In this document: piece by piece, positions 6,727 to 14,137 of the stretch
Layout: each line of letters opens with the position of its first letter
How positions within the stretch are numbered: the first letter of the stretch is position 1
From: an uncultured Collinsella sp.
GTDB taxonomy: Bacteria > Actinomycetota > Coriobacteriia > Coriobacteriales > Coriobacteriaceae
Reading direction: 5' to 3'
Assembly: GCA_902465015.1 (NCBI GenBank)
Contig: CABQLK010000049.1
Coordinates: 1 to 14,137, forward strand
DNA length: 14,137 nt
Program-made: the position numbers and the translations under genes
Notes under the pieces: model-generated
The model's database searches: none
Told to the model about the DNA's origin: nothing
The model's input: the letters and a program-made list of their open reading frames with translations, nothing else

Positions 6727-7830
6727 TTGTCTACTAATTCCTCTGGCAGCCCTGTTCTGTCGCTGCTTATTCCCATCTACAATGTTGAGCGCTACCTGCG
6801 CGAGTGCCTCGATTCCGCCGTGGCGCAGACACTCAAGGACATCGAAATCATCTGTATCAACGACGGCTCTACCGACAATTCGCCGGCGATAATCCGCGAG
6901 TATATGCAGCGCGATGCGCGTTTGAAGATGATTGATAAGGCCAACAGTGGCTACGGCGACTCTATGAATCGCGGGCTCGATATGGCGCGCGGCAAGTACG
7001 TGGGCATTCTGGAGTCCGATGACTTTATGGCGCCCGACGCGCTGGAGAAACTTGTGGCGGCAGCCGAGCGCTGCAACGCCGATTTTGCGAAGGCGAATTT
7101 TGATTTTTACTGGTCTAAGCCCGAGGAGCGCCGCTCGCTACACGAGATGTTTAGGTCCAAGGACTGCGGCAAGCCGGTACACCCGAGCGATACGACGCAG
7201 TTCTTTAAGCAAAAGCCGTCGATTTGGTCGGCTGTGTACCGCCGTGATTTTCTCGAGCACAACGACATCAAGTTCCTGCCGACTCCAGGGGCATCCTTTC
7301 AGGACACGTCGTTTGCCTTTAAGGTGATTGCGTGCGCCGATAAGGCCGTTTACCTGCACGATGCCGTGCTTTCGTATCGTCAGGACAACGAGAGCTCTTC
7401 GGTCAATTCTTCGGCCAAGGTCTTTTGCGTCAATGCCGAGTATGCCGAGATTGAGCGTTGGATCAGAGAGGAATATGCCCGCGACCACGCAAGTGATGAC
7501 GTCGCGCGCATGCTCAAGATCAATCAGCTCATTAAGTACGATTCGTATATGTGGAACTATGTGCGCTTGGCGCCTAAGTTCTATAAGGAGTTCCTGGTGC
7601 AGATGGCCAAGGAGTTCCAAGCGGCCTTGGACGCCGGGGAGTTTTTGCTGGACGATCTGAAGCCGTGGAAGCGTGCGAATCTCGCTGCCATCCTCAAAGA
7701 TCCTGAGGGCTGGGTTGACGTGCATCCGCACTTTGCAACAGATGGAGCCTTGGGACGCGCCAAATACTACGCATCGGTTGGAGGCCCCGGTGTACTTGCC
7801 GCCTTCCTCATCGAATCGCTGAGGGGGTAG
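6727..7830 (+). CDS. Family-2 glycosyltransferase (type A, first copy)
   Basis: This 367-residue enzyme has an N-terminal GT-A domain and an all-cytosolic look. LSLLIPIYNVERYLRECLDS (residues 11-30) starts the fold, INDGSTD (44-50) binds the nucleotide-sugar, KANSGYGDSMNRGLDMARG (71-89) follows, and ESDD (96-99) is the DxD-type metal site. Downstream landmarks shared with its copy are KPSIWSAVYRR (162-172), PTPGASFQDTSF (184-195, Asp192 a likely base) and SYRQDNESSSVNS (215-227). It is a close paralogue of the gene at 8952. The two are nearly identical in DNA over part of the 5' end, with a 35-base perfect match starting at 6780. The stop is 6 nt before the next start, so the two are surely co-transcribed. 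Role: probably adds one sugar during assembly of a surface polysaccharide. Donor and linkage are unknown. Confidence 0.9.
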   Translation: MSTNSSGSPVLSLLIPIYNVERYLRECLDSAVAQTLKDIEIICINDGSTDNSPAIIREYMQRDARLKMIDKANSGYGDSMNRGLDMARGKYVGILESDDFMAPDALEKLVAAAERCNADFAKANFDFYWSKPEERRSLHEMFRSKDCGKPVHPSDTTQFFKQKPSIWSAVYRRDFLEHNDIKFLPTPGASFQDTSFAFKVIACADKAVYLHDAVLSYRQDNESSSVNSSAKVFCVNAEYAEIERWIREEYARDHASDDVARMLKINQLIKYDSYMWNYVRLAPKFYKEFLVQMAKEFQAALDAGEFLLDDLKPWKRANLAAILKDPEGWVDVHPHFATDGALGRAKYYASVGGPGVLAAFLIESLRG

Positions 7831-7836
7831 GTCGGT

Positions 7837-8877
7837 ATGGGAGAGGCCTCGATTCCCAAAGCGACTATTGTCGTTCCCGTATACAACTCCGCGCGCTCCA
7901 TTCAGAGATGCCTCGATTCGCTGCTGGCCCAGTCTGAGCGCTCGATTCAGGTTGTCTGCGTCAACGACGGTTCGGCTGACGATTCGCTGGGCGTCTTGCG
8001 TCAAATTGCGCAGACCGACGACCGTGTGCTGGTGATTGACCAGGAAAACGCGGGCGTCTCGTGCGCTCGAAATGCCGGAATCGATGCCGCCAAGGGCGAG
8101 GTGGTTTTCTTTGTAGACGCCGACGATTACATCGACGCCCAAACGGCGGAGCGCGTGCTGCAGGCCATGGAGTCGTTGGATGCCGAGGTCGCCGTATTCG
8201 GTGGCGTTTGCGAGCCGTCCGACGCCGCACCTAAACGCGTCCAACAACTCATGAGCCCCAAAGCGGGCACCTTTGGCGCACGAGATCCCCAGTTGCTGTT
8301 CCACGCAAACGCACAGCCCTATGCATGCCGCGCGGCTTTTTCGCGCGAGCTGCTCAATCGCGAAGGCATTCGCTTTGCTCCCGGCTTGGCCTTGGGCGAG
8401 GATGTCGTATTCCAATTTGCGGTCTATGCGCTTGCCCGCAAGACCGTCGTCATGCCGGACAAGTTCTACCACTACGTGATGGAGAACGACTCGGCAACGC
8501 ACGAGTTCAACAGTGCCGATGCTCGCGCCAAAAAGCTTGACGCCCACATGAGAATGCTCGAGGAAGTCTTGGAGGATTGGGCGGTTTACGGCCTTTTGGA
8601 CCTGTGCCCCGGCGAGCTGATCACTTGGTTCTTGGACCTTATTGTGTTTGACTTGGCGCGTCTGGACGCCGATGGTTTCCGTCGCGTGGCCGGTCGCGTC
8701 AATATGGATTTCACGACGTTTTTGGGAACGGAGTGGGCGGATATGCCTGCTAAGGGCGCCGTTCGCCGTGTCGCCCACAAGCTCGTTGTGGCGTCCTCGG
8801 TCGTTTCGATGGCAGACGCCACGCTGTTCTATCTTTCGACCCGCGGTCTCAAAGCCTGTCTGGAGCGCTTTATCTAA
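7837..8877 (+). CDS. Family-2 glycosyltransferase (type B, first copy)
   Basis: This 346-residue GT-A glycosyltransferase belongs to a different subgroup from its upstream neighbour. Motifs are TIVVPVYNSARSIQRCLDSL (residues 10-29), VNDGSADDS (42-50), ENAGVSCARNAGIDAAKGE (70-88) and DADD (94-97) for metal binding. GEDVVFQFAVYAL (187-199) carries the family's likely catalytic Asp in its ED motif, followed by YHYVMENDSAT. The SARNAGI-like motif and the GED motif are typical of the EpsJ/WaaB-like group of capsule and exopolysaccharide enzymes. The ATG at 7837 has AGGGGG at 7822-7827, inside the end of the previous gene, so translation is probably coupled. It is a diverged paralogue of the gene at 10083. 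It probably adds a sugar to the same glycan as its partner; the sugar is unknown. Confidence 0.88.
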   Translation: MGEASIPKATIVVPVYNSARSIQRCLDSLLAQSERSIQVVCVNDGSADDSLGVLRQIAQTDDRVLVIDQENAGVSCARNAGIDAAKGEVVFFVDADDYIDAQTAERVLQAMESLDAEVAVFGGVCEPSDAAPKRVQQLMSPKAGTFGARDPQLLFHANAQPYACRAAFSRELLNREGIRFAPGLALGEDVVFQFAVYALARKTVVMPDKFYHYVMENDSATHEFNSADARAKKLDAHMRMLEEVLEDWAVYGLLDLCPGELITWFLDLIVFDLARLDADGFRRVAGRVNMDFTTFLGTEWADMPAKGAVRRVAHKLVVASSVVSMADATLFYLSTRGLKACLERFI

Positions 8878-8908
8878 TTCTAGGCGCTGCCGTTGTCCGT
8901 TGCTTCGC

Positions 8909-8917
8909 TGCTAAAAT
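8909..8917 (+). promoter_or_regulatory. Candidate extended -10 promoter between the two glycosyltransferase pairs
   Basis: TGCTAAAAT is an extended -10 element (TG, one base, then a five-of-six -10). It lies 34 bp before the TTG at 8952 in a 74-bp gap. No good -35 is seen, as often holds for extended -10 promoters. It could drive the A'-B' pair separately from the A-B pair. Confidence 0.4.
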
Positions 8918-8920
8918 AAC

Positions 8921-8946
8921 CCTGTTACACGCTATTCAACAGGAGG
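8921..8946 (+). promoter_or_regulatory. Ribosome binding site AGGAGG, partly inside a small inverted repeat
   Basis: AGGAGG (8941-8946) is 5 nt before the TTG at 8952 and fixes that start. CCTGTT (8921-8926) can pair with AACAGG (8938-8943) across an 11-nt loop, covering half of the ribosome site. The 6-bp stem is weak, so any control by it is speculative. Confidence 0.6.
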
Positions 8947-8951
8947 TTCTC

Positions 8952-10070
8952 TTGCAGAACTCTGATACCCCTAAAGTTTCGCTGCTTGTTCCCATCTGCA
9001 ATGTTGAGCGCTACCTGCGCGAGTGCCTCGATTCTGCCGTTGCGCAGACACTCAAGAACATTGAGATCATTTGCATCAACGATGGCTCTACCGATAGCTC
9101 GCCGGATATCATCCGCGAGTACATGGAGTGCGATGCGCGCGTCAAGATGATCGACAAGGCCAATAGCGGCTACGGCGACTCGATGAACCGCGGCCTGGAG
9201 ATGGCGCGCGGTGAGTACGTGGGCATTTTGGAGTCCGATGACTTTATGTTTGAGGATTCGCTTCAAAAGCTGGTTGCCAAGGCCGACGCCGAGCATGCCG
9301 ATGTCGTTAAGGGTGACTTTTACTTGTATTGGTCCACGCCCAGCGAGCGCCGCGAGCTGTTTGGAATTATCGACGAGCATATGACGGGTGCGGCGTATCG
9401 CCCCGCCGATCGTCCGGGTATCTTCTACCGCAAGCCTTCCATTTGGTCTGCCATCTATCGACGCACGTTCCTTAACGACAACCAGATTCGGTTCCTTCCC
9501 ACGCCGGGCGCCTCGTATCAGGACGCAGGCTTTAACTTTAAGGTTTGGGCATGCGCCGAGCGTGCAGCGTTTATCGCGGACCCCATTTTGTGCTATCGCC
9601 AAGACAACGAGAAGAGCTCAGTTAATTCGCCCAACAAGGTATTTTGCGTGTGCGACGAATACGCCGAGATGCAGCGCTTTTTGGATGAACGTCCCGAGCT
9701 CAAGGTTCAGCTCCAGGGCATTTTAATGCGCATGAAGGTCGATACGTACCGTTGGAATGATGAGCGTCTGGTCGATGAGCTGCGCGAACAGTTTTGGCAG
9801 AAGGCCTCGCCCGAGCTCAAGGCCGATTGGGATGCTGGTCGCTTTGACCTGTCCCTGTTCGACCCGCGTGGCGAGACCGACTTGCGCCTGATGGTCAAGT
9901 CGCCCCGCGCCTATATCGATTCGCGCTTTGACTTTAAGAAGCCGGGCAAGCTCAATACGTTTAAGCATTACTTTAAGATTGGCGGCCTGCCGCTGGTCTG
10001 GCGCGTGCTGACGTATCAGCGCACCTACGGCGACAACCCGCATCCCGATGACGTTCCGGCCGCACAGTAG
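8952..10070 (+). CDS. Family-2 glycosyltransferase (type A, second copy)
   Basis: This 372-residue paralogue of the gene at 6727 starts on TTG, as that gene does. It has VSLLVPICNVERYLRECLDS (residues 9-28), INDGSTDSS (42-50), KANSGYGDSMNRGLEMARGE (69-88) and ESDD (94-97). KPSIWSAIYRR (161-171), PTPGASYQDAGF (183-194) and CYRQDNEKSSVNS (214-226) correspond closely to the first copy. All residues expected for catalysis are kept, so it looks functional and not a decaying duplicate. Divergence rises towards the C-terminus, which may reflect a different acceptor. Tyr in the PIYNV strand of copy one is Cys here. The next gene follows after 12 nt. Role: addition of a sugar, probably of the same kind as copy one, to a surface glycan. 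Confidence 0.9.
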   Translation: MQNSDTPKVSLLVPICNVERYLRECLDSAVAQTLKNIEIICINDGSTDSSPDIIREYMECDARVKMIDKANSGYGDSMNRGLEMARGEYVGILESDDFMFEDSLQKLVAKADAEHADVVKGDFYLYWSTPSERRELFGIIDEHMTGAAYRPADRPGIFYRKPSIWSAIYRRTFLNDNQIRFLPTPGASYQDAGFNFKVWACAERAAFIADPILCYRQDNEKSSVNSPNKVFCVCDEYAEMQRFLDERPELKVQLQGILMRMKVDTYRWNDERLVDELREQFWQKASPELKADWDAGRFDLSLFDPRGETDLRLMVKSPRAYIDSRFDFKKPGKLNTFKHYFKIGGLPLVWRVLTYQRTYGDNPHPDDVPAAQ

Positions 10071-10082
10071 GAGCGAGTGACT

Positions 10083-11150
10083 ATGGCTAACCCCAAGATT
10101 TCCGTTGTCGTTCCCATCTATAAGGTGGAGGAGTGCCTGACCTGGTGCCTGGACTCCCTGCTTGCGCAGGACATGCCCGATTGGGAAGGCGTGCTGGTCA
10201 ACGATGGCTCGCCGGACGGTTCGCGCGATATTGCGGCTGCCTATTGCGAAAAGGACGCGCGCTTTACGCTGATTGATAAACCCAACGGTGGTTTGTCGAG
10301 CGCCCGTAACGCGGGTATCGCTGCGTCCTCGGCTCCTATCGTCGCGTTTTTGGATTCCGACGACCGATTTACGCCCGATGCATGTCGTGTGATCGTCGAT
10401 GCCTTTGGGCGCGAGGACTGCGACGTTTTGACCTTTGGCGCGAATCCGTATCCGCTGGAGGCAGGGTATCCGTGGCTTAACTATGTGCTGAGCCCGCGCG
10501 ATGTGTCGTTTGAAGGCTATAGCTCCGACCTGCTGTTTAAGGAGGCGTCTCGCCCCTTTGCATGGCGCACTGCTTGCAAGCGTGAGTTTTTGCTGGGCAA
10601 CGGGATCGTGTTCGACGAAACCGTCAAGTATGGCGAGGACCAGGTCTTCGATTTTGCCGTGTACGGTCGCTCGCGCAAGACCGCGCTTATTTCGAACAAG
10701 CTGTACGACTACCGCGTGGCGCGCAAAGGCTCGCTCATGGACACCATGCGCTATGACGACGAGACGCGCCTGCTGGAGCACGTGAAGATTTACTCCGCGG
10801 TGCTGGCTGACTGGCAGCGCGACGGTCTCGATGCTCAACATGCCGATGACCTGGCATACTTCCTGTGCGATCTGGTGCTGTACGACGCGCTCAGGCTGCT
10901 GGGTTCGGACTGCGGCAAGGTGTTTGCTGCCGTTGCCGCGGCGCTTGCCGATTCTGCCGTGGGTAGCGATGCTGCGCTCACGCAATGTGCTTCATCTGTT
11001 GCTGCTATGGTGCGCGCGGCGCTTACCAGCAAGGCCCCCAATGTCCGTGGGTGCAAAAAGCTCATGTTCGATTACGACGTCTTGAGGTTTGGCCGCCTGG
11101 GTGCCTGCAAACGCATGGCAGCGAACGCCCTGGGAAAGCGAGAAGTGTAG
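10083..11150 (+). CDS. Family-2 glycosyltransferase (type B, second copy)
   Basis: This 355-residue GT-A enzyme has KISVVVPIYKVEECLTWCLD (residues 5-24), VNDGSPDGS (39-47), PNGGLSSARNAGIAAS (67-82), DSDD (91-94) and KYGEDQVFDFAVYG (182-195). The ATG at 10083 is 9 nt after AGGAG (10069-10073). The in-frame GTG at 10077 would leave only 3 nt, so ATG is preferred. Its layout and C-terminal half resemble the gene at 7837 (RPFAWRTACKREFL against QPYACRAAFSRELL, both followed by the GED motif and RKT), but it is more diverged than the type A pair. The stop TAG abuts the ATG of the next gene, so the two are translationally coupled. Likely role: sugar transfer in assembly of the surface glycan; the donor is unknown. 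Confidence 0.88.
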   Translation: MANPKISVVVPIYKVEECLTWCLDSLLAQDMPDWEGVLVNDGSPDGSRDIAAAYCEKDARFTLIDKPNGGLSSARNAGIAASSAPIVAFLDSDDRFTPDACRVIVDAFGREDCDVLTFGANPYPLEAGYPWLNYVLSPRDVSFEGYSSDLLFKEASRPFAWRTACKREFLLGNGIVFDETVKYGEDQVFDFAVYGRSRKTALISNKLYDYRVARKGSLMDTMRYDDETRLLEHVKIYSAVLADWQRDGLDAQHADDLAYFLCDLVLYDALRLLGSDCGKVFAAVAAALADSAVGSDAALTQCASSVAAMVRAALTSKAPNVRGCKKLMFDYDVLRFGRLGACKRMAANALGKREV

Positions 11151-13637
11151 ATGAGTATCAAGCGTTTGGCACTTTGCCGCAGCCAGGGCCGTCTGTTTGT
11201 GCTGCTTCGTTTTGCCGGTCAGGATGTCGTCGTGCATATTGAGCGGGAGGGCTCTCAGGCGTTTGCCCATGCGACGACGAGCGGTTCTTGTGTGCCGTCG
11301 CTGGTGCTCCCGGTCGATCATGGCCGTGTGCTGGCGCTTTGCCCTTCCGTTTCCGATTACGAGCGCGAGCTCGCTGTCTTGGTGCTTCCGTTTTTGGATG
11401 GCTCGTCGATGGATGTCGTTTTTGCATCCGATGGCCAAAGGTTGGGCTCCATTTGTCTCGATAGCCGCGTGGCCAAGCTGGAATCCAAGATTAACTACAA
11501 AGCAAAGCCTGCGATGTGTGCGCTCGTTCGCGATGCGCAGCGTGGCGAATGCTGCGGTCGCTACGAGATCGATGCCATTCGCTATTTGCCGGCAGACGCC
11601 GGCGCGGTGTGGCGCTATGAGGTTACCTGGGCGGGAGACCCCCAGTGCGCACCCGAGTTCCAGATCTTCGATACGCATATGAATGCCATCGATGTCACCG
11701 TGCATGTGTTTGAGTCGCAGGTCGATGTGCCGCAGCAGGACGGATGCCGCGTCAATAAAACGTTTCTGAGCGTTGAGATGCCTCAGGATATACGAGATTT
11801 TGTCGCGATTGTGAGCGATCCCACAGAGCAGATCCAGAGCGGGTTTTGCGCCATGGATGGTCGCCTGTACAACGGCATGGTCGACGACAGCTGGAACCGT
11901 ATGAAGGACGCGCGTGCAGACGACGCAGCTTATCGACGTTGGTTTGAGCAGCATCGCGCAAAGCCGGGCGATTTGGCGTGCCAGTGTGTCACTTCGGTGG
12001 CCTTTGCCTATAGACCGCTCGTGAGCATTGTGGTGCCGTGCTACAAGACTGATCGGGTCTACCTGCGCGAGCTGCTGGACTCGGTGCTAGCTCAGAGCTA
12101 TGACAACTGGGAATTGCTGCTTATGGACGCCTCGCCCGAATGGGATGCGGTGGCCAATCTTGCGGCTGCCGCCAATGACGAGCGGGTTCGTCGTATTGAG
12201 CTGCCTGGCAACGGCGGCATTGTGCTCAACACCAACGCTGGTATTCAGCAGGCGACTGGAGACTACATCGCGTTCTTGGACCATGACGACATTCTGGAAC
12301 CGGACGCGTTATTCCAGTATGTTTCCGCGCTGAACAAGGCTGCCGAGGGCGAGCGTCCCCAGGTCCTGTTCTGCGACGAGGACATGTTCCAGAAAACGGG
12401 GGAGTGGGGCCAGCCGGTCTTTAAGACCAAACTCAACGTTGACCTGCTCTATAGCCATAACTGCGTGACGCATTTCCTGATGGTGGAGAAGGCGCTTATT
12501 GATCGCATTGGCACGTCCCCAGAAGACGTTGCGGGCGCCCAGGACTACGACCTGACGCTTCGCTGCCTTGCGGCGGGCGCGCGGTTTAAGCATGTTGCGC
12601 ACGTGCTGTATCACTGGCGCGTTCATCCGGGGTCGACCGCCGATGGGTCTGCCGATAGCAAGCCGTATGCTATTGAAGCCGGGCGCCTTGCGCTTCAGCG
12701 TCACTTTGACGCGCTGGGCATTTGCGGAACGGTCGAGGAGGCCGAGACGCCGTTTGTCTACCGCATGCGCTATGCGCTGCCGGAGCCTGCGCCGCTGGTG
12801 AGTATTGTGATTCCCACCAAGGATCACATTGAGACGCTTGACGCCTGTGTGATGTCGATCGCCCAGAAGGCCGCGTATGCCAACTACGAGATCGTCTTGG
12901 TGGAGAACAACAGCGAAGCCCCGGAGACGTTTGCGTATTACGAAACCCTGCCAGAGCGCGTGGCTGCGGCATCCGAAGGCAAGGGTATCGCGCGCGTTGT
13001 GTACTGGCCGGGCGAGTTCAATTACTCTCAGATCATCAATTTTGGTGTGGAGCACGCCAAGGGCGACTACCTGCTGCTGCTCAACAACGATACCGAGGTC
13101 ATTAGCCCCGACTTTATCGAAGAGATGATGGGTTGTCTGCAACGTCCCGATGCGGGCGTGGTGGGTGCCAAGCTCTATTTTGCCGACCACCTTGTGCAGC
13201 ACGCTGGCATTTTGGTCGGTGTGCGCGGCGCACTTGCCCATGCCAACCAAGACTTCTCGGCAAAGCGCGAGGGCTATCTTGCCCGTGCTGTGCGTCCGGG
13301 CAACTTTAGCGCCGTAACGGGCGCCTGCCAGATGGTGCGACGTGACGTATTTGAGCAGGTCGGGGGCTACAACGAGGAATTCGCCGTCGGCTTTAACGAC
13401 GCAGACTTTTGCCTGCGCGTGTGGGAGGCGGGCTACCGCACCATCTTTACGCCCTATGCCGAGCTGTACCACTACGAGTTCACCTCGCGCGGCAGGGAAG
13501 AGGCTAACGAGGAAAAGCTGCGCCGCTGGAAACGCGAGCAAGCTCTGTTCATGCAACGCTGGCCGGAGCTCTTCCTCGATGGTGACCCGTGGCTCGGACC
13601 GAACCTATCCTCCGACAGTGAGTACTTCTCGTTTTAG
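11151..13637 (+). CDS. Large glycosyltransferase with two tandem GT-A domains
   Basis: This 828-residue protein has three parts. Residues 1 to about 285 are probably mostly beta structure and match nothing I recognise. Similar N-terminal extensions occur in large wall-glycan transferases, where they may bind the acceptor. GT-A domain one starts at RPLVSIVVPCYK (288-299), with DHDD (377-380) as the metal site and the QDYDLTLRCLAAG pattern as the likely base region. GT-A domain two starts at PLVSIVIPTKDH (548-559), with NNDTE (645-649) as the DxD-type site and FNDADFCLRVWEAGYR (748-763) typical of rhamnosyl/galactofuranosyl-like enzymes. Both domains keep their metal motifs, so one protein may add two sugars or polymerise a repeat. 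There is no membrane segment. The start abuts the preceding stop (TAG then ATG) with only a weak GAGAAG site, so it depends on coupling to the gene upstream. Confidence 0.88.
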   Translation: MSIKRLALCRSQGRLFVLLRFAGQDVVVHIEREGSQAFAHATTSGSCVPSLVLPVDHGRVLALCPSVSDYERELAVLVLPFLDGSSMDVVFASDGQRLGSICLDSRVAKLESKINYKAKPAMCALVRDAQRGECCGRYEIDAIRYLPADAGAVWRYEVTWAGDPQCAPEFQIFDTHMNAIDVTVHVFESQVDVPQQDGCRVNKTFLSVEMPQDIRDFVAIVSDPTEQIQSGFCAMDGRLYNGMVDDSWNRMKDARADDAAYRRWFEQHRAKPGDLACQCVTSVAFAYRPLVSIVVPCYKTDRVYLRELLDSVLAQSYDNWELLLMDASPEWDAVANLAAAANDERVRRIELPGNGGIVLNTNAGIQQATGDYIAFLDHDDILEPDALFQYVSALNKAAEGERPQVLFCDEDMFQKTGEWGQPVFKTKLNVDLLYSHNCVTHFLMVEKALIDRIGTSPEDVAGAQDYDLTLRCLAAGARFKHVAHVLYHWRVHPGSTADGSADSKPYAIEAGRLALQRHFDALGICGTVEEAETPFVYRMRYALPEPAPLVSIVIPTKDHIETLDACVMSIAQKAAYANYEIVLVENNSEAPETFAYYETLPERVAAASEGKGIARVVYWPGEFNYSQIINFGVEHAKGDYLLLLNNDTEVISPDFIEEMMGCLQRPDAGVVGAKLYFADHLVQHAGILVGVRGALAHANQDFSAKREGYLARAVRPGNFSAVTGACQMVRRDVFEQVGGYNEEFAVGFNDADFCLRVWEAGYRTIFTPYAELYHYEFTSRGREEANEEKLRRWKREQALFMQRWPELFLDGDPWLGPNLSSDSEYFSF

Positions 13638-14137
13638 TGCGAAGTAATGCCAAGTTCCGGCAAAGTATCCTCAAGAGCTGCAAGGGCGGTGGGGTTCAAG
13701 TACTCCTCGTTCATGCAGCTCTTGTCATATCGAAAACGTGTGTCTCGTGAGCATTCGATGAGTTCTGCAGTAAAGAACCTCTCCCAGCTAAAGAACTTTG
13801 AGCTTTCGATATGTTCAGCGGGGTTAAGCAGCATGTCCTTAATGTGTTTGCTGTTGAATAATCCCGACTTCAACACGAGCCATTCAAACGATTCCGGTAG
13901 GAATAGCTTGATGTTCTTTCGGCGCAATAGAGCAGCTACTTCCGCAATTTCTGGTCCAAAGGCGGCGCCGTCGGCAATCACGAGGATGTCGTTTTCCGGT
14001 GCGTCCATAATGCAGTTGCAAATATTTGATTTTCCTCCCGCGCTGATGCATTTAATGCTGCTCTTTTTGCATAGCAAACTGAAGAATTCGTAGCTCGAAT
14101 TTGTGTCCTCGACAATGACAAGCTCGGGCCTCTCGCC
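13634..14137 (-). CDS. Unknown protein with possible TOPRIM-like fold (5' partial)
   Basis: The frame is open to the right edge, so the start lies outside; 167 C-terminal residues are visible. I do not firmly recognise it. PELVIVEDTNSSYEFFSLL, then ISAGGKSNI, then ILVIADGAAFGPEI resemble the spacing of a TOPRIM-type domain: an acidic residue after the first strand, a GG(K) turn, then an acidic residue after a later strand. LFLPESFEWLVLKSGLF resembles the segment that follows in DUF4435/OLD-type proteins. Such domains occur in nucleases and in anti-phage ATPase-TOPRIM pairs, but only one Asp is seen where DxD is usual. The partner, if any, would lie beyond the window. Codon use is less GC-rich than in the genes before it, hinting at a different origin. 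Its stop overlaps that of the convergent glycosyltransferase. The ORF's internal TTG at 14077 would remove the first strand, so it is unlikely to be the start. Confidence 0.6.
   Translation of the reverse strand, partial: GERPELVIVEDTNSSYEFFSLLCKKSSIKCISAGGKSNICNCIMDAPENDILVIADGAAFGPEIAEVAALLRRKNIKLFLPESFEWLVLKSGLFNSKHIKDMLLNPAEHIESSKFFSWERFFTAELIECSRDTRFRYDKSCMNEEYLNPTALAALEDTLPELGITSH

Noticed and set aside
7138..8778. A 546-codon open frame on the minus strand opposite two glycosyltransferase genes
   Set aside because: Its sequence has no family pattern, it spans the junction of two well-supported plus-strand genes, and long antisense frames are expected opposite GC-rich coding DNA with this codon bias. 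The same holds for 9723-10985 and 12309-13556 on the minus strand.
6727..13637. Glycosyltransferase run considered as a complete, named polysaccharide operon
   Set aside because: No flippase, polymerase, ABC transporter, priming transferase or sugar-nucleotide gene is in the window, so neither a specific pathway nor gene symbols can be supported.
13647..14093. A 148-codon plus-strand frame at the right edge
   Set aside because: It lies opposite the minus-strand frame, which is open to the window edge and has clearer strand and helix patterning. The plus-strand product is Ser/Met/Arg-rich without a recognisable motif.

Overview
The window looks like chromosomal DNA of a moderately high-GC actinobacterium. 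A gut coriobacterium close to Collinsella is my best guess. This rests on strong GC-rich codon use, AGGAGG-type ribosome sites with several TTG or GTG starts, a sortase-anchored surface protein, and a run of actinobacterial-style family-2 glycosyltransferases. The genus is an inference, because the window has no rRNA or marker gene. I see no tRNA, rRNA, CRISPR array, insertion sequence or phage attachment site.

Left part (1-4273, all on +). It starts with the 3' part of a nucleotidyltransferase substrate-binding protein (HI0074 type). Next comes a 592-residue secreted protein with a signal peptide, an N-terminal domain resembling the lysozyme-like domain of VgrG-related proteins, a long Ser/Asp/Gly then Lys/Glu linker, a Thr tract and an MPKTGD sorting signal. 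A strong terminator closes that gene. After it lies a 598-residue AAA-ATPase-like/PD-(D/E)XK (DUF1703-type) protein whose nuclease and Walker B motifs are eroded.

Middle (4291-6614, both on -). This holds a GlfT2/rhamnosyltransferase-like glycosyltransferase and a membrane acyltransferase-3 protein. Each seems to have its own promoter.

Right part (6727-13637, all on +). Five glycosyltransferase genes are closely packed. The first four form an A-B-A'-B' series, as if a two-gene unit had been duplicated. The fifth is an 828-residue protein with two GT-A domains in tandem behind an N-terminal region I do not recognise. Together with the acyltransferase and the minus-strand glycosyltransferase, this is most simply a locus that builds and decorates a cell-wall or capsular glycan. 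The glycan structure, and any flippase, polymerase or sugar-nucleotide genes, are not visible here.

Right edge (13634-14137, -). A 5'-truncated gene with a possible TOPRIM-like pattern meets the last glycosyltransferase tail to tail with overlapping stop codons. Its base composition is visibly less GC-rich, which suggests a change of region. No gene-free stretch exceeds 300 bases; the longest gaps are 350-495, 2275-2476 and 5314-5483.
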